From positions 868,001 to 932,000 of the forward strand of contig NZ_AP022609.1 in NCBI RefSeq assembly GCF_010729485.1: 64,000 nt of DNA, given 5' to 3'. Positions 1-9,098 of the stretch are shown one piece after another. The notes beneath the pieces were generated by a model, which made no database searches, was not told the DNA's origin, and worked only from the letters and a program-made list of their open reading frames with translations. The number at the start of each line of letters is the position of its first letter. Within the stretch, counting starts at the first letter, position 1. Origin of the DNA: Mycolicibacter hiberniae. Its GTDB lineage: Bacteria > Actinomycetota > Actinomycetes > Mycobacteriales > Mycobacteriaceae. Made by a program: the position numbers and the translations under genes.

Positions 1-66
1 CGCGGCGAGCATGGTCAGCTCGTACTTGTCGGTGAGCAGCCCGCTGCACCGGGCCGAGGAGTCCAC
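1..66 (-). CDS. pncB: Nicotinate phosphoribosyltransferase, N-terminus only (cut by left edge)
   Basis: Only the first 22 codons lie in the window, reading leftward. The frame gives a short lead followed by [13 protein letters not shown], which is the conserved N-terminal signature of nicotinate phosphoribosyltransferases; these make nicotinate mononucleotide from nicotinate in NAD salvage. The start used here is the GTG at 66-64; a more upstream start cannot be excluded because the N-terminus of this family varies. It is divergent from clpS, as pncB1 is in M. tuberculosis (recalled synteny). Function is inferred from this short signature plus context. Confidence 0.7.
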   Translation of the reverse strand, partial: MDSSARCSGLLTDKYELTMLAA

Positions 67-108
67 CTGCCAACCGTATCGACTGGACCGCACCCCGGCT
101 CGGCTCGG

Positions 109-114
109 TATCCT
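109..114 (+). promoter_or_regulatory. -10 element TATCCT of a leaderless-type promoter for clpS
   Basis: TATCCT lies 7 nt before the ATG at 122, the spacing expected if transcription starts at the start codon. There is no Shine-Dalgarno sequence in the gap. This supports the 122 start over the in-frame start at 11. Confidence 0.5.
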
Positions 115-121
115 GACCGGT

Positions 122-436
122 ATGGCCACGTCAGCACCGACGTCTGCCCCGGTGAAACCGCAGGGCACCGGGGAGCGGCGCGCCGACCCGCTCGAGGGGA
201 CGGCGTCCCCGTGGGTGACCATCGTCTGGGACGACCCGGTCAACCTGATGACGTATGTGACCTACATCTTCCAAAAGCTGTTCGGTTACAGCGAGCAGCA
301 CGCGACCAAGCTGATGTTGCAGGTGCACAACGAGGGCAAGGCCGTGGTGTCGGCGGGCAGCCGGGAGTCGATGGAGGTCGACGTGTCCAAACTGCATGCC
401 GCCGGGCTGTGGGCGACCATGCAGCAGGACCGCTGA
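122..436 (+). CDS. clpS: ATP-dependent Clp protease adaptor ClpS
   Basis: 104 residues. ClpS binds the N-terminal domain of the ClpC/ClpA unfoldase and delivers N-degron substrates. After a variable Pro/Thr-rich N-terminal tail (about residues 1-32), the conserved core is visible: [11 protein letters not shown], then a helix with the [22 protein letters not shown] segment carrying the binding-pocket His. Length is normal for the family. The frame stays open to position 11, but the ATG at 122 fits the family N-terminus and has a good -10 element in front. The next gene follows 31 bp downstream. Confidence 0.93.
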   Translation: MATSAPTSAPVKPQGTGERRADPLEGTASPWVTIVWDDPVNLMTYVTYIFQKLFGYSEQHATKLMLQVHNEGKAVVSAGSRESMEVDVSKLHAAGLWATMQQDR

Positions 437-467
437 GACTCGATCGGAAGGGAACCGGGACGTCACC

Positions 468-1055
468 GTGCGAAATTGGAAGCGGGTCGAAACCGCCGAC
501 GGGCCCCGCTTCCGTTCTGCGCTGGCCCTGCACGAGGCCGGGCTGCTGCGCAACCTGATCGGCTCGGTGCTGGGCATGCTCGACGCACGGGAGTCCGGCT
601 CCCCGCCAGACGAACTCGAGCAGATCACCGGGATGCGAACCGGCAACACCCGCCCACCGGCAGACGCCACCACGCGCCGGCTGCTGCCGGACTTCTACCG
701 CCCGCAAGGTCCCGGGCAGGATCCCGCGGTCGACGCCGAGAGCCTGAACGCGGCGCTGCGCAGCCTGCACGAGCCGCAGATCATCGACGCCAAACGTGCC
801 GCGGCACAACAGGTGCTGGACACCATTCCCGAACAGGGCGGCCGCTTGGAGTTGACCGAAGACCAGGCGAACGCGTGGGTCGCCGCCGTCAACGACGTGC
901 GGCTCGCGCTGGGCACCGTGCTCAAGATCGGTCCCGACGGCCCCGAGCAGTTGCCTGCCGGCGATGTGGCGGCCGCGCAGCTCAACGTGTACCAGTGGCT
1001 GACCGTGCTGCAGGAATTCCTGGTAGTCGCACTGATGGGAAGGCCCAGACGATGA
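468..1055 (+). CDS. DUF2017 family protein
   Basis: 195 residues, starting at a GTG that gives VRNWKRVE. It matches the actinobacterial DUF2017 family (Rv1332 in M. tuberculosis), almost always found next to clpS. The function is not established; no catalytic motif or membrane segment is visible. The sequence is charged and largely helical in appearance (LRNLIGSVLGML, LTEDQANAWVAAVNDVRLALG, VYQWLTVLQEFLVVALM). The stop overlaps the start of the next gene (ATGA), so the two are translationally coupled. Confidence 0.85.
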   Translation: MRNWKRVETADGPRFRSALALHEAGLLRNLIGSVLGMLDARESGSPPDELEQITGMRTGNTRPPADATTRRLLPDFYRPQGPGQDPAVDAESLNAALRSLHEPQIIDAKRAAAQQVLDTIPEQGGRLELTEDQANAWVAAVNDVRLALGTVLKIGPDGPEQLPAGDVAAAQLNVYQWLTVLQEFLVVALMGRPRR

Positions 1056-2137
1056 TGCGCATGGGTTCGATCACCGATGTCGCCGGCATCCGGGTGGGCC
1101 ACCACCAGCGGATCGACGACGATGCGACGCTCGGAAGCGGTTGGGCCACCGGTGTCACCGTGGTCCTGGCGCCGCCCGGCACCGTCGGCGCGGTCGACGG
1201 TCGCGGTGGTGCACCCGGTACCCGCGAGACCGACTTGCTGGACCCGGCCAACAGCGTGCGCTGGGTGGACGCCGTTGTGCTCTCCGGGGGCAGCGCCTAC
1301 GGGCTGGCGGCCGCCGACGGCGTGATGACCTGGCTGGAAGAACAGGGCCGTGGCGTGGCGCTGGACGGCGGCGTGGTGCCGATCGTGCCGGCCGCGGTCA
1401 TCTTCGACCTCCCGGTCGGCGGCTGGGATCGGCGACCCACCGCGGAGTTCGGCTACGCCGCCGTGGCGGCGGCCGCCGGCCCCCAGGGCGACCTGCCGGC
1501 GGTGGGCAGTGTCGGCGCCGGAGCCGGTGCGCGTGCCGGGGTCTTCAAAGGTGGTGTGGGGACGGCCTCGACGACGCTGGAGCTCGGCGACCAGGTGGTC
1601 ACCGTGGGCGCGATCGTGGTGGTGAACCCCACCGGTGAAGTCATCGACGCGACCACCGGGCTGCCCTGGTCGGCGCTGCTCATCGAGGAGTTCGGGCTGA
1701 CGGCGCCGCCGTCCGAGCAGCTGGCCATCCTGGCTGGTCTGGAGCCCAAATCCCTGACGCTCAACACCACCATCGCCGTGGTGGCCACCGATGCCGCGCT
1801 GAGTCCGGCCGGTTGCCGCCGGATGGCCGTCGCCGCTCAAGACGGGCTGGCCCGCACCATCCGGCCCTCGCACACCCCAGTGGACGGGGACACCGTGTTC
1901 GCGCTGTCGACCGGAACCGTGGAGGTTCCGCCGCTGCCGGGAACACCGGCCGCCCTGTCTCCGGAGACCGGACTGATCACCGAGGTCGGCGCCGCCGCGG
2001 CGGACTGTCTGGCCCGAGCGGTGCTCGGTGGGCTGCTGTCGGCCGATCCGGTGGCCGGCATTCCCACCTACCGCGGCACGGTGCCGGGCGCATTCGCCGA
2101 CCGGTCCCGCGACCGCAGCGCGCGGGGTGCGCAGTGA
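1052..2137 (+). CDS. P1 family (S58, DmpA/NylC-like) N-terminal-nucleophile peptidase
   Basis: 361 residues, corresponding to Rv1333. The fold is that of self-cleaving aminopeptidases and nylon-oligomer hydrolases. The N-terminal ITDVAGIRVGHH signature is present, followed by GGSAYGLAAADGV. The LNTTIAVVATDAAL segment contains the expected autocleavage site between about Asn238 and Thr239, leaving Thr as the catalytic N-terminal residue. The physiological substrate is not known. The start overlaps the DUF2017 stop, and the stop overlaps the GTG of the rhomboid gene, so this is one operon. In M. tuberculosis the mec, cysO and cysM genes come next; here they are absent. Confidence 0.88.
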   Translation: MMRMGSITDVAGIRVGHHQRIDDDATLGSGWATGVTVVLAPPGTVGAVDGRGGAPGTRETDLLDPANSVRWVDAVVLSGGSAYGLAAADGVMTWLEEQGRGVALDGGVVPIVPAAVIFDLPVGGWDRRPTAEFGYAAVAAAAGPQGDLPAVGSVGAGAGARAGVFKGGVGTASTTLELGDQVVTVGAIVVVNPTGEVIDATTGLPWSALLIEEFGLTAPPSEQLAILAGLEPKSLTLNTTIAVVATDAALSPAGCRRMAVAAQDGLARTIRPSHTPVDGDTVFALSTGTVEVPPLPGTPAALSPETGLITEVGAAAADCLARAVLGGLLSADPVAGIPTYRGTVPGAFADRSRDRSARGAQ

Positions 2138-2787
2138 ACGCCCGCGATAAGACGGCACCCGCGCCCCGGCCGGCCGACAAGCCCGTCTGGCGCACCGGCG
2201 GGGCCACCATCCTCGCGTTCGTCGGCCTGCTCTACCTTGTCGAAACCGTCGATCAGGCGGGCGGTCACCAGCTGGACCGCAACGGCATCCGTCCGTTGGA
2301 GACCGACGGCCTGTGGGGGGTGCTGTTCGCCCCGCTGCTGCACGCGAACTGGGCGCACCTGCTGGCCAACACCGGTCCGGCGCTGGTACTGGGTTTCCTG
2401 CTGACGCTGACCGGGCTGTCCCGGTTTGTGCTGGCCACCGCGATCGTGTGGATCGTCGGCGGTCTGGGCACCTGGCTGATCGGCAACGTCGGATCCTCCT
2501 GCGGGCCCACCGACCACATCGGCGCCTCCGGGCTGATCTTCGGCTGGCTGGCCTTCCTGCTGGTGTTCGGCTGGTTCACCCGCCGGATCTGGCAGATCCT
2601 GGTCGGGCTGGTGGTGCTGTTCCTCTACGGCGGAATTCTCTGGGGAGCGGTGCCGGTGCTCAACATCTGCGGTGGGGTGTCCTGGCAGGGCCACCTGTGT
2701 GGGGCGCTCGCCGGCGTGCTGGCCGCCTACTGGCTGGCGCGCCCGGAACGCAAAGCCCGCGAACGGCGCCGGGGGGCTGCGGCGTGA
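2134..2787 (+). CDS. Rhomboid family intramembrane serine protease
   Basis: 217 residues with six hydrophobic segments. Rhomboids cut transmembrane substrates within the bilayer. The active-site serine motif GASGLIFG is present (about Ser132), and the partner histidine is about His187 in the last helix ([11 protein letters not shown]). An N-terminal cytosolic tail of about 20 residues precedes the first helix. The start is a GTG overlapping the peptidase stop (GTGA); the end overlaps the murI start in the same way. It corresponds to Rv1337. The substrate is unknown. Confidence 0.9.
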   Translation: MNARDKTAPAPRPADKPVWRTGGATILAFVGLLYLVETVDQAGGHQLDRNGIRPLETDGLWGVLFAPLLHANWAHLLANTGPALVLGFLLTLTGLSRFVLATAIVWIVGGLGTWLIGNVGSSCGPTDHIGASGLIFGWLAFLLVFGWFTRRIWQILVGLVVLFLYGGILWGAVPVLNICGGVSWQGHLCGALAGVLAAYWLARPERKARERRRGAAA

Positions 2788-3590
2788 GCCCGATCGGAAT
2801 CTTCGACTCCGGTGTCGGTGGGCTGACCGTCGCCCGCTCGATCATCGACCAGCTGCCCGACGAGGACATCATCTATGTCGGCGACACCGGCAACGGACCG
2901 TACGGACCGCTGACCATCCCCGAGGTCCGCGCGCATGCGCTGGCAATCGGGGACGATCTGGTCGAGCGGGGCATCAAGGCGTTGGTGATCGCCTGCAACA
3001 CCGCCTCGGCGGCGTGCCTGCGCGATGCCCGGGAACGCTACGACGTGCCGGTCGTGGAGGTGATCCTGCCGGCGGTGCGCCGGGCGGTGGCAACCACCCG
3101 CAACGGCCGCATCGGGGTGATCGGGACACAGGCGACCATCGCCAGTCACGCCTACCAGGATGCGTTCGCCGCCGCCCGCGACACCGAGATCACCGCGGTG
3201 GCCTGCCCCCGCTTCGTCGACTTCGTCGAGCGCGGCATCACCAGCGGCCGGCAGGTGCTGGGACTCGCCGAGGGATATCTGGAGCCGCTGCAGCGCGCGG
3301 GCGTCGACACGCTGGTGCTCGGCTGCACGCACTACCCGCTGCTGTCTGGACTGATCCAGCTGGTGATGGGCGAGGTGGTGACGCTGGTCTCCAGCGCCGA
3401 AGAGACCGCCAAAGAACTGCTGCGGGTGCTCACCGAGCAAGATCTCCTGCGCCCCCACGAGGCCAGCCCGGCCACGCGGGTCTTCGAGGCCACCGGTGAC
3501 CCCGAGGCCTTCGCGCACCTGGCCACCCGATTTCTGGGACCGGTCATCAGCGGGGTCGGAGCGGTCCACCGCCGCGCCCCTTCGCGCTAG
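2784..3590 (+). CDS. murI: Glutamate racemase
   Basis: 268 residues. MurI converts L-glutamate to D-glutamate for peptidoglycan synthesis in the cytoplasm. It opens with [17 protein letters not shown] and has both catalytic cysteines: about Cys71 in ACNTASAA and about Cys181 in LGCTHYPLL. Length is normal. The GTG start overlaps the rhomboid stop, so translation is coupled. The essential murI sits in the same operon as the upstream peptidase and rhomboid genes, as in M. tuberculosis (Rv1338). Confidence 0.96.
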   Translation: MSPIGIFDSGVGGLTVARSIIDQLPDEDIIYVGDTGNGPYGPLTIPEVRAHALAIGDDLVERGIKALVIACNTASAACLRDARERYDVPVVEVILPAVRRAVATTRNGRIGVIGTQATIASHAYQDAFAAARDTEITAVACPRFVDFVERGITSGRQVLGLAEGYLEPLQRAGVDTLVLGCTHYPLLSGLIQLVMGEVVTLVSSAEETAKELLRVLTEQDLLRPHEASPATRVFEATGDPEAFAHLATRFLGPVISGVGAVHRRAPSR

Positions 3591-3670
3591 GCGGTGATTT
3601 CGATGACGAATCGTGGGTAAAGCACCGGTGTCTTCGTCATGGCCGCAGCGAACATGGCACAGTAGGGAAC

Positions 3671-4447
3671 GTGCGACTGACCGTGCTGGGCTGCTCCGGC
3701 AGTGTGGTGGGTCCGGACTCGCCGGCATCGGGTTACCTGCTGCAGGCGCCGGACACGCCGCCGCTGGTTATCGACTTCGGCGGTGGGGTGCTGGGCGCCC
3801 TGCAGCGCCATGTCGATCCCGGGTCGGTGCACGTGCTGTTGTCGCATCTGCATGCCGACCACTGTCTGGATCTGCCGGGTCTGTTCGTCTGGCGCCGCTA
3901 CCACCCCTCGGTGGCGGCCAAGCCGTTCGACAAGGGTTTGCTCTACGGCCCCAGTGACACCTGGTCGCGGATGGGTGCCGCGTCCTCGCCCTATGGCGGT
4001 GAGATCGACGACATCACCGACATCTTCGATGTGCGAGCCTGGGCGGACGGCGAGCCCGTCACGTTCGGCGCGCTGACCGTGGTGCCCGGCCTGGTCTCGC
4101 ACCCCACCGAGTCCTACGGCATGCGGATCACCGACCCCTCCGGCGCGACCCTGGTCTACAGCGCCGACACCGGTTTCTGCGACGAGGTGATCGAGTTGGC
4201 GCGCGGCGCCGATGTGTTCTTGTGCGAGGCGTCGTGGACCCACGAGGCCAACCGCCCACCCAACCTGCACCTGTCGGGAACCGACGCCGGGCGTACCGCG
4301 GCGGCGGCCGGAGTGGGACAGCTGCTGCTGACCCACATCCCGCCCTGGACCGCGCGCGAGGACGTGATCCGGGAGGCGAAGGCCGAATTCGACGGCCCGG
4401 TGCACGCCGTGGTGTGCGACGAGTCGTTCGACATCACGAAGGGCTGA
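3671..4447 (+). CDS. Metallo-beta-lactamase-fold cyclic nucleotide phosphodiesterase (Rv1339-like)
   Basis: 258 residues. The metal-binding SHLHADH motif is at about residues 58-64, and further conserved pieces are [12 protein letters not shown], a late HLSG..AG segment and LTHIPPW. The family (Rv1339) has been described as an atypical class II cyclic-nucleotide phosphodiesterase acting on cAMP, and is also related to RNase Z-type hydrolases, so substrate assignment rests on homology. The GTG start gives [12 protein letters not shown], matching the usual N-terminus. It lies 80 bp after murI and before rph, in the same orientation. Confidence 0.85.
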   Translation: MRLTVLGCSGSVVGPDSPASGYLLQAPDTPPLVIDFGGGVLGALQRHVDPGSVHVLLSHLHADHCLDLPGLFVWRRYHPSVAAKPFDKGLLYGPSDTWSRMGAASSPYGGEIDDITDIFDVRAWADGEPVTFGALTVVPGLVSHPTESYGMRITDPSGATLVYSADTGFCDEVIELARGADVFLCEASWTHEANRPPNLHLSGTDAGRTAAAAGVGQLLLTHIPPWTAREDVIREAKAEFDGPVHAVVCDESFDITKG

Positions 4448-4510
4448 TTCCCCAAAGTCCGCCGCGCCGGCCCGACGTGCCCGGCTCGCCGCGGCGCTTG
4501 CGATCCCCGT

Positions 4511-4516
4511 TAGGGT
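4511..4516 (+). promoter_or_regulatory. -10 element TAGGGT, leaderless-type promoter of rph
   Basis: TAGGGT is placed 7 nt before the GTG start of rph at 4524, with no ribosome binding site between them. Confidence 0.45.
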
Positions 4517-4523
4517 TGTTCGC

Positions 4524-5303
<780 letters not shown>

Positions 5304-5307
5304 CCGG

Positions 5308-5916
5308 ATGAGGCGACTGCTGGTGGCCAGCCGCAACCGCAAGAAGCTGGCCGAACTGAGTCGGGTGCTCGAGCATGCCGGCCTGTCGGGGCTGCAGCCG
5401 GTCTCGCTCGACGATGTCGAGCCGTACCCGGAAGCCCCGGAAACCGCCGCAACGTTCGAGGGCAACGCCCTGGCCAAAGCCCGCGACGGCTATAACGCCA
5501 CAGGATTGCCTTGCGTCGCAGACGATTCCGGGCTGACCGTCGAAGCGCTCAACGGGATGCCGGGAGTGTTGTCGGCACGCTGGTCGGGCAGCCACGGCGA
5601 CGACGCGGCAAACACCGCGTTGCTGCTGGCCCAACTGCGCGATGTGCCCGACGAGCGGCGCGGCGCGGCGTTCGTGTCCGCGTGCGCGCTGGTCTGGGGC
5701 GAGGGCCCCGAGCACGAGCTGGTGGTGCGCGGGCAGTGGGTGGGCCGCATCGCCCGGGAACCGCAGGGCCAGGGCGGATTCGGCTACGACCCGGTGTTCA
5801 TCCCGGCGGGCGGCGGCCGCACCGCCGCGCAGCTGAGCCCGGCTGAAAAAGACGCGGAGTCACACCGCGGCCGGGCTCTGCAGCTGCTGTTGCCGGCGCT
5901 GCGCTCGCTGGCCTAG
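5308..5916 (+). CDS. rdgB: RdgB/HAM1 non-canonical purine NTP pyrophosphatase
   Basis: 202 residues. The enzyme hydrolyses dITP, ITP and XTP to monophosphates and so keeps deaminated purines out of nucleic acids. Diagnostic segments: SRNRKKLAEL near the N-terminus, VADDSGLTVEALNGMPGVLSARW around residues 70-92, and GGFGYDPVFIP with the downstream AQLSPAEKDAESHRGRA. Translation start is ATG 4 bp after the rph stop. The gene converges with the DUF3817 gene across 12 bp. Confidence 0.95.
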   Translation: MRRLLVASRNRKKLAELSRVLEHAGLSGLQPVSLDDVEPYPEAPETAATFEGNALAKARDGYNATGLPCVADDSGLTVEALNGMPGVLSARWSGSHGDDAANTALLLAQLRDVPDERRGAAFVSACALVWGEGPEHELVVRGQWVGRIAREPQGQGGFGYDPVFIPAGGGRTAAQLSPAEKDAESHRGRALQLLLPALRSLA

Positions 5917-5928
5917 TGCCACGGGGCC

Positions 5929-6270
5929 TCAGAGGCCGAACTGCGCCTTGACGTTACGGGTCTGGAAATGCTCAACGATGACGCCCAGCAACGGAATGGT
6001 GCCGGCCAGCAGCACACCCACGGTCTTGCCCAGCGGCCAGCGAACCTTGACCGCCAGGTTGAAAGTGGCCAGCAGGTAGGCGAAATACACCCAGCCGTGC
6101 ACCACACCGATCCAGATGGGCGGGTTGTCGACCTTGACCACGTAGCGGACCACGATCTCGTAGCACAGCGCGATCAGCCAGATACCCGTTGTCCACGCCA
6201 GCACCCGGTAGGGCAACAGTGCGCTGCGGACCTTCTCGGCGGGGGCGGCATTGGCGGGTGTGCCGGTCAT
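5929..6270 (-). CDS. DUF3817 family membrane protein
   Basis: 113 residues with three predicted transmembrane segments (roughly residues 24-44, 55-75 and 80-100). It matches the DUF3817 family (Rv1342c). No catalytic residues are recognisable and the function is unknown. A conserved pattern WIGVVHGWVYFAYLLATF is in the middle helix. Its ATG overlaps the stop of the upstream gene on the same strand (ATGA), so it is coupled to the LprD-like gene. Confidence 0.85.
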   Translation of the reverse strand: MTGTPANAAPAEKVRSALLPYRVLAWTTGIWLIALCYEIVVRYVVKVDNPPIWIGVVHGWVYFAYLLATFNLAVKVRWPLGKTVGVLLAGTIPLLGVIVEHFQTRNVKAQFGL

Positions 6271-6641
6271 GCGGTGTTCCTGTTCTCTCGTTTCGTCTTG
6301 CTGAGTTCGGCCAGATAGGCGTTGTACTCGCGAAGCTCGGGATCATCGGTCGGGGTGGCGGCGGGCGCCGGACGCTCGGGCAGCAGCCCGGCCGGAATCT
6401 CGGTCACCGCGTCGGCCGGGTGCAGCTCCGGCGGTTCTTCCTCGTAGCGGACGAACTTGCGGTAGGCGTACACGCAGAACCAGGCGAACAGCGGCCACTG
6501 CAGCGCATAGCCGAGATTCTGGAAGTTCCCGTTGACCTCTTGAAAACGGGACCACTGCCACCAGCCCAGCGCCAGGCACGCGCAGGCGGCGACGATCACC
6601 AGCACGACCAGTGCCGGTCTCCGACGCCGTGTAGTGGACAC
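6267..6641 (-). CDS. lprD: LprD-like small membrane protein / possible lipoprotein
   Basis: 124 residues. A strongly basic N-terminus is followed by a hydrophobic segment containing VIVAACACL, which could serve as a lipobox (first Cys about residue 20), and a second hydrophobic stretch (LQWPLFAWFCVYAY) before a Pro/Glu-rich cytosolic tail. With two hydrophobic segments it may instead be a two-pass membrane protein. It matches Rv1343c by sequence type and position. The GTG start at 6641 has a -10 element only 6 nt upstream. It is coupled to the DUF3817 gene. Confidence 0.75.
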   Translation of the reverse strand: MSTTRRRRPALVVLVIVAACACLALGWWQWSRFQEVNGNFQNLGYALQWPLFAWFCVYAYRKFVRYEEEPPELHPADAVTEIPAGLLPERPAPAATPTDDPELREYNAYLAELSKTKRENRNTA

Positions 6642-6647
6642 CCCTTG

Positions 6648-6653
6648 ACCGTA
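6648..6653 (-). promoter_or_regulatory. -10 element TACGGT, leaderless-type promoter of the lprD-like gene
   Basis: On the minus strand TACGGT is followed by 6 nt and then the GTG start at 6641. Confidence 0.45.
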
Positions 6654-6720
6654 CCGCCTGCGTTGGCGGGGGCAGGCGGGCCCAAGGCGGTTCGCGTTGG
6701 GGGAAGCTCCGCGGGCGACG

Positions 6721-6726
6721 TACGAT
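6721..6726 (+). promoter_or_regulatory. -10 element TACGAT of the tRNA-Leu promoter
   Basis: TACGAT ends 11 nt before the mature tRNA 5' end. A weak -35 (TTGGGG, 6697-6702) is 18 nt upstream. Confidence 0.4.
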
Positions 6727-6737
6727 GACGTGCGCTT

Positions 6738-6824
6738 GCGGGCGTGGTGGAATTGGCAGACACCCGGGCTTTAGGTGCCCGTGCTCGAAAGAGCGTGAGG
6801 GTTCGAGTCCCTCCGCCCGCACCA
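6738..6824 (+). tRNA. tRNA-Leu (anticodon TAG)
   Basis: Class II tRNA with a long variable arm. The acceptor arm GCGGGCG pairs with CGCCCGC at 6814-6820 and is followed by an encoded ACCA. The anticodon stem CGGGC/GCCCG closes the loop TTTAGGT, giving anticodon TAG. The T arm GGGTTCGAGTCCC is intact. A -10 like TACGAT lies at 6721-6726. Confidence 0.96.
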
Positions 6825-6914
6825 GCGTCGTAAATCGGCGACAACACCCCTGTGCTATCGGCCGCATCGGTGCCAGACTGGTTTTCTGGTCCCTGCATGG
6901 ATTGGTGCGGCGTC

Positions 6915-7274
6915 ATGGGCAGAGGGTTGATTCCAGCCGTGTTCCTCGCGGTGCTCTCGTGCGTGGTGGCGGGGGCGCCCGCCGTATCGGCCGACCCTGA
7001 AGAGGATCAGGTTTTCTTCGACGAACTGGAGCACCAGGGGCTACATCCCGACTATGACCGGCAGATCTGTGGCCCGGTGTGCGAGCCGCTGCGCAACGTG
7101 CTGGTGCGGGAGGCCCACGACGTCTGTGTGGGGCTCAGCGACGCGCCCAAGCTGGTACCGGTGTCGGTCATCGCGCACCTGAAAATGTCGCCGGGCTCGG
7201 CGCATCTGGTCATCAACGCGGCTCGGCAGGCGTACTGTCCGCAGTCGCCGGACCCGTACACGGCACCGGCATAG
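6915..7274 (+). CDS. DUF732 family secreted protein
   Basis: 119 residues. A signal peptide (MGRGLIPAVFLAVLSCVVAGAPAVSA) is followed by the DUF732 domain, a mycobacterial family of small exported proteins of unknown role. The pattern matches: FFDELEHQGL, a pair of Cys in ICGPVCEP, VC..L..G-type spacing and a final AYCP. Four Cys in the mature part suggest two disulfides. The ATG at 6915 gives the best signal peptide; an ATG at 6897 is possible. It follows tRNA-Leu and converges with the MFS gene. Confidence 0.8.
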   Translation: MGRGLIPAVFLAVLSCVVAGAPAVSADPEEDQVFFDELEHQGLHPDYDRQICGPVCEPLRNVLVREAHDVCVGLSDAPKLVPVSVIAHLKMSPGSAHLVINAARQAYCPQSPDPYTAPA

Positions 7275-7280
7275 CCCCCG

Positions 7281-8585
7281 CTAGGGTGCGGCCGCCACGG
7301 GTATGTGAGTTTCGCCCAGGGGTTCGCCGTTGCGGACTTTGCGTGCGTAGATCACCACGGCGGCCGCCGACACCGCCCAGATGACGTACTGCACGGTCCA
7401 GGCCATCCGGAACGCCGCAAACGAATAGCCGCCCGCCATCGCGATCACCAGGCCCATCGCCTGCATGACCAGCAGCGTCGCGATGAAGCCGCCGGTGTTG
7501 ACCATGCCCTGGGCGGTGCCCATGGCGGCCGGTGGGTTGTAGGTGCGGGCGAAGTCGAATGCCAGCATCGACACCGGCTGGCCGGCCGAGATGACCAGGA
7601 TCAGCACCACCAGCAACCAGTGCGGCGCGGGGTGCGGCAGCGCCAGCACCACCGTCCAGATCAATGCGGTCAAGGCGATCATCGTCAGCGCCACGCTCGA
7701 CCGACGGTCGGGCCGGCGCGCCGACATGGTCCCCACCAACAGTCCGACCACCACGAACGCCGCCACCGACAGCGTCAGCGCTGCCCCCGCCACGTCGCGC
7801 GAGAGGCCCTGCGCGGTGGTCAGGTAGGGCACGCCCCACATCAGAGCGAACACGCCGGGCGAGGACGAGTTGCCCATGTGGGTGAACAGGCCCAACTTGG
7901 TTCCCGGCCGCGACCACACCGTCTTGACGTCGCTGAACGCCGACCGCAGCGGTCGCGCCTGCACGGCGGGCGGGGCCCCCGGCGGGGCGTCGCGGGCGAC
8001 GGCGAGCGTCAGGGCCACGGCGAACAGGCCCAGGCCGGCCGCCGAGAGGTAGGCGGCGGTCCAGCCCCCGTGCAGCAGGATCGCCAGGAACGGCACCGCC
8101 GACAGGAACTGGCCGAACTGACCGCAGATGCCGGTCAACTGGGTCAGCAGCGGAACCCGCTCCGGTGCGAACCAGTTGGGCAGCAGCCGGATGACCGAGA
8201 TGAAGATGAACGAGTCGCCCAGCCCCACGACCCCGTAGGCGCCGACCGCGACGGGCAGCGAATGGGTGAGCGACAAGGTGACCTGGGCGGCGGAGAGCAC
8301 GGCCACGCCCGTGGCGATCATGGCCCGCGCGCCGAAGCGGTCGAGCAGCACGCCGGCCGGAATCTGCATGGCGGCGTAGACGATCAGCTGCACGATCACG
8401 AACGACGACAACGTGGACGGCCCGGCGTGGAACCGTTCGGCGGCGTCAAGACCCGATACCCCGAAGGTGGTGCGGTCCAGCACGGCCACCAGATAGGACA
8501 GCAGGCCGGTGCCCCACACGATCCAGGGACGCAATCTGGGCCTGCCTTGTCTGTTAAGTGCGCGGACTCCGCAATGGTCGCACAC
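7281..8585 (-). CDS. MFS transporter
   Basis: 434 residues with 12 predicted transmembrane helices. Major facilitator signatures are visible, such as GVLLDRFGARAMI between helices 2 and 3 and MSARRPDRRS in the central loop region. The substrate cannot be read from the sequence; the closest general type is the anion/drug-type MFS. The reading frame begins at a GTG (8585); the N-terminal six residues including two Cys look unusual, and a later start near the WIVWGTGLLSYL helix is possible. It ends 6 bp from the DUF732 gene, convergently. It sits between two regions that are far apart in M. tuberculosis. Confidence 0.8.
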   Translation of the reverse strand: MCDHCGVRALNRQGRPRLRPWIVWGTGLLSYLVAVLDRTTFGVSGLDAAERFHAGPSTLSSFVIVQLIVYAAMQIPAGVLLDRFGARAMIATGVAVLSAAQVTLSLTHSLPVAVGAYGVVGLGDSFIFISVIRLLPNWFAPERVPLLTQLTGICGQFGQFLSAVPFLAILLHGGWTAAYLSAAGLGLFAVALTLAVARDAPPGAPPAVQARPLRSAFSDVKTVWSRPGTKLGLFTHMGNSSSPGVFALMWGVPYLTTAQGLSRDVAGAALTLSVAAFVVVGLLVGTMSARRPDRRSSVALTMIALTALIWTVVLALPHPAPHWLLVVLILVISAGQPVSMLAFDFARTYNPPAAMGTAQGMVNTGGFIATLLVMQAMGLVIAMAGGYSFAAFRMAWTVQYVIWAVSAAAVVIYARKVRNGEPLGETHIPVAAAP

Positions 8586-8875
8586 GGTTTGGGCGCCGAA
8601 GCCGTCGGCAGAGTCCGGCCGGCGACGGGCATCGGCAAGAACCGGTTCGGGCGCCGGGGGTCACCGGCGGCGCGACGCCGGCCGTCCAGCAAACTGGCCC
8701 CGCCCGCCGCCGCGGGGGGACCGGGATTGCCGCGCCGGTTGGGGGCCTGAGCTGCAGCCGAGCCCGAACCCGGTTGGCCTCGCTGATTCAAACATAACGA
8801 TTAGATAACAATGCAGCCTTGATCAGCGCCGTTGTGGCTACTCGACCGTAACCCCACACATGCAGGACGTTTGTT

Positions 8876-8889
8876 CCGGAACGTTCCGG
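8876..8889. promoter_or_regulatory. Perfect 14-bp palindrome upstream of fas
   Basis: CCGGAACGTTCCGG reads the same on both strands, 210 bp before the fas start. Candidate regulator site. Confidence 0.45.
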
Positions 8890-8920
8890 CCGTCACAGCA
8901 ACCCGTGATATCCGGGGCCG

Positions 8921-8951
8921 GGTTACCCGAGCGTAGAACTCGCCAGTAACC
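8921..8951. promoter_or_regulatory. Interrupted inverted repeat upstream of fas
   Basis: GGTTAC (8921-8926) pairs with GTAACC (8946-8951), and inside it CGAG (8928-8931) pairs with CTCG (8939-8942). Candidate operator for fas control. Confidence 0.4.
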
Positions 8952-9098
8952 AATTTGCTGCGGAAACGGCACAGGTTCTTATGACACTCTTACAGCTGAG
9001 CGCGGCCGCGAAGATGCGAGAGCCCGCGAATTGGGCCGGCTATCCCGGCGGGCGTCGACGACGACGCGACGTTAACCAGGGCATGGGAGATATATAAC

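Larger units (their letters stand above)
8586..9098. promoter_or_regulatory. Intergenic region with the fas promoter; no convincing gene
   Basis: This 513-bp stretch separates the divergent MFS and fas genes. No open frame here has coding character. The right half (8780-9000) is richer in A/T than its surroundings and carries two inverted repeats (listed separately). A purine-rich ribosome binding site, GGGAGA, sits at 9085-9090, 8 nt before the fas GTG. In mycobacteria fas is controlled by FasR binding to inverted repeats upstream; these repeats are candidates, but the FasR consensus was not checked. Confidence 0.6.

Noticed and set aside
11..436. Longer ClpS starting at position 11
   Set aside because: The extra 37 residues have no family match and overlap the divergent pncB start and the clpS promoter.
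695..2158. Long minus-strand frame over the P1 peptidase gene
   Set aside because: Shadow of the plus-strand peptidase gene; sequence is low in hydrophobics with no motif.
6725..7000. Open frame over tRNA-Leu
   Set aside because: The tRNA gene explains the sequence; the frame crosses it and has no start support.
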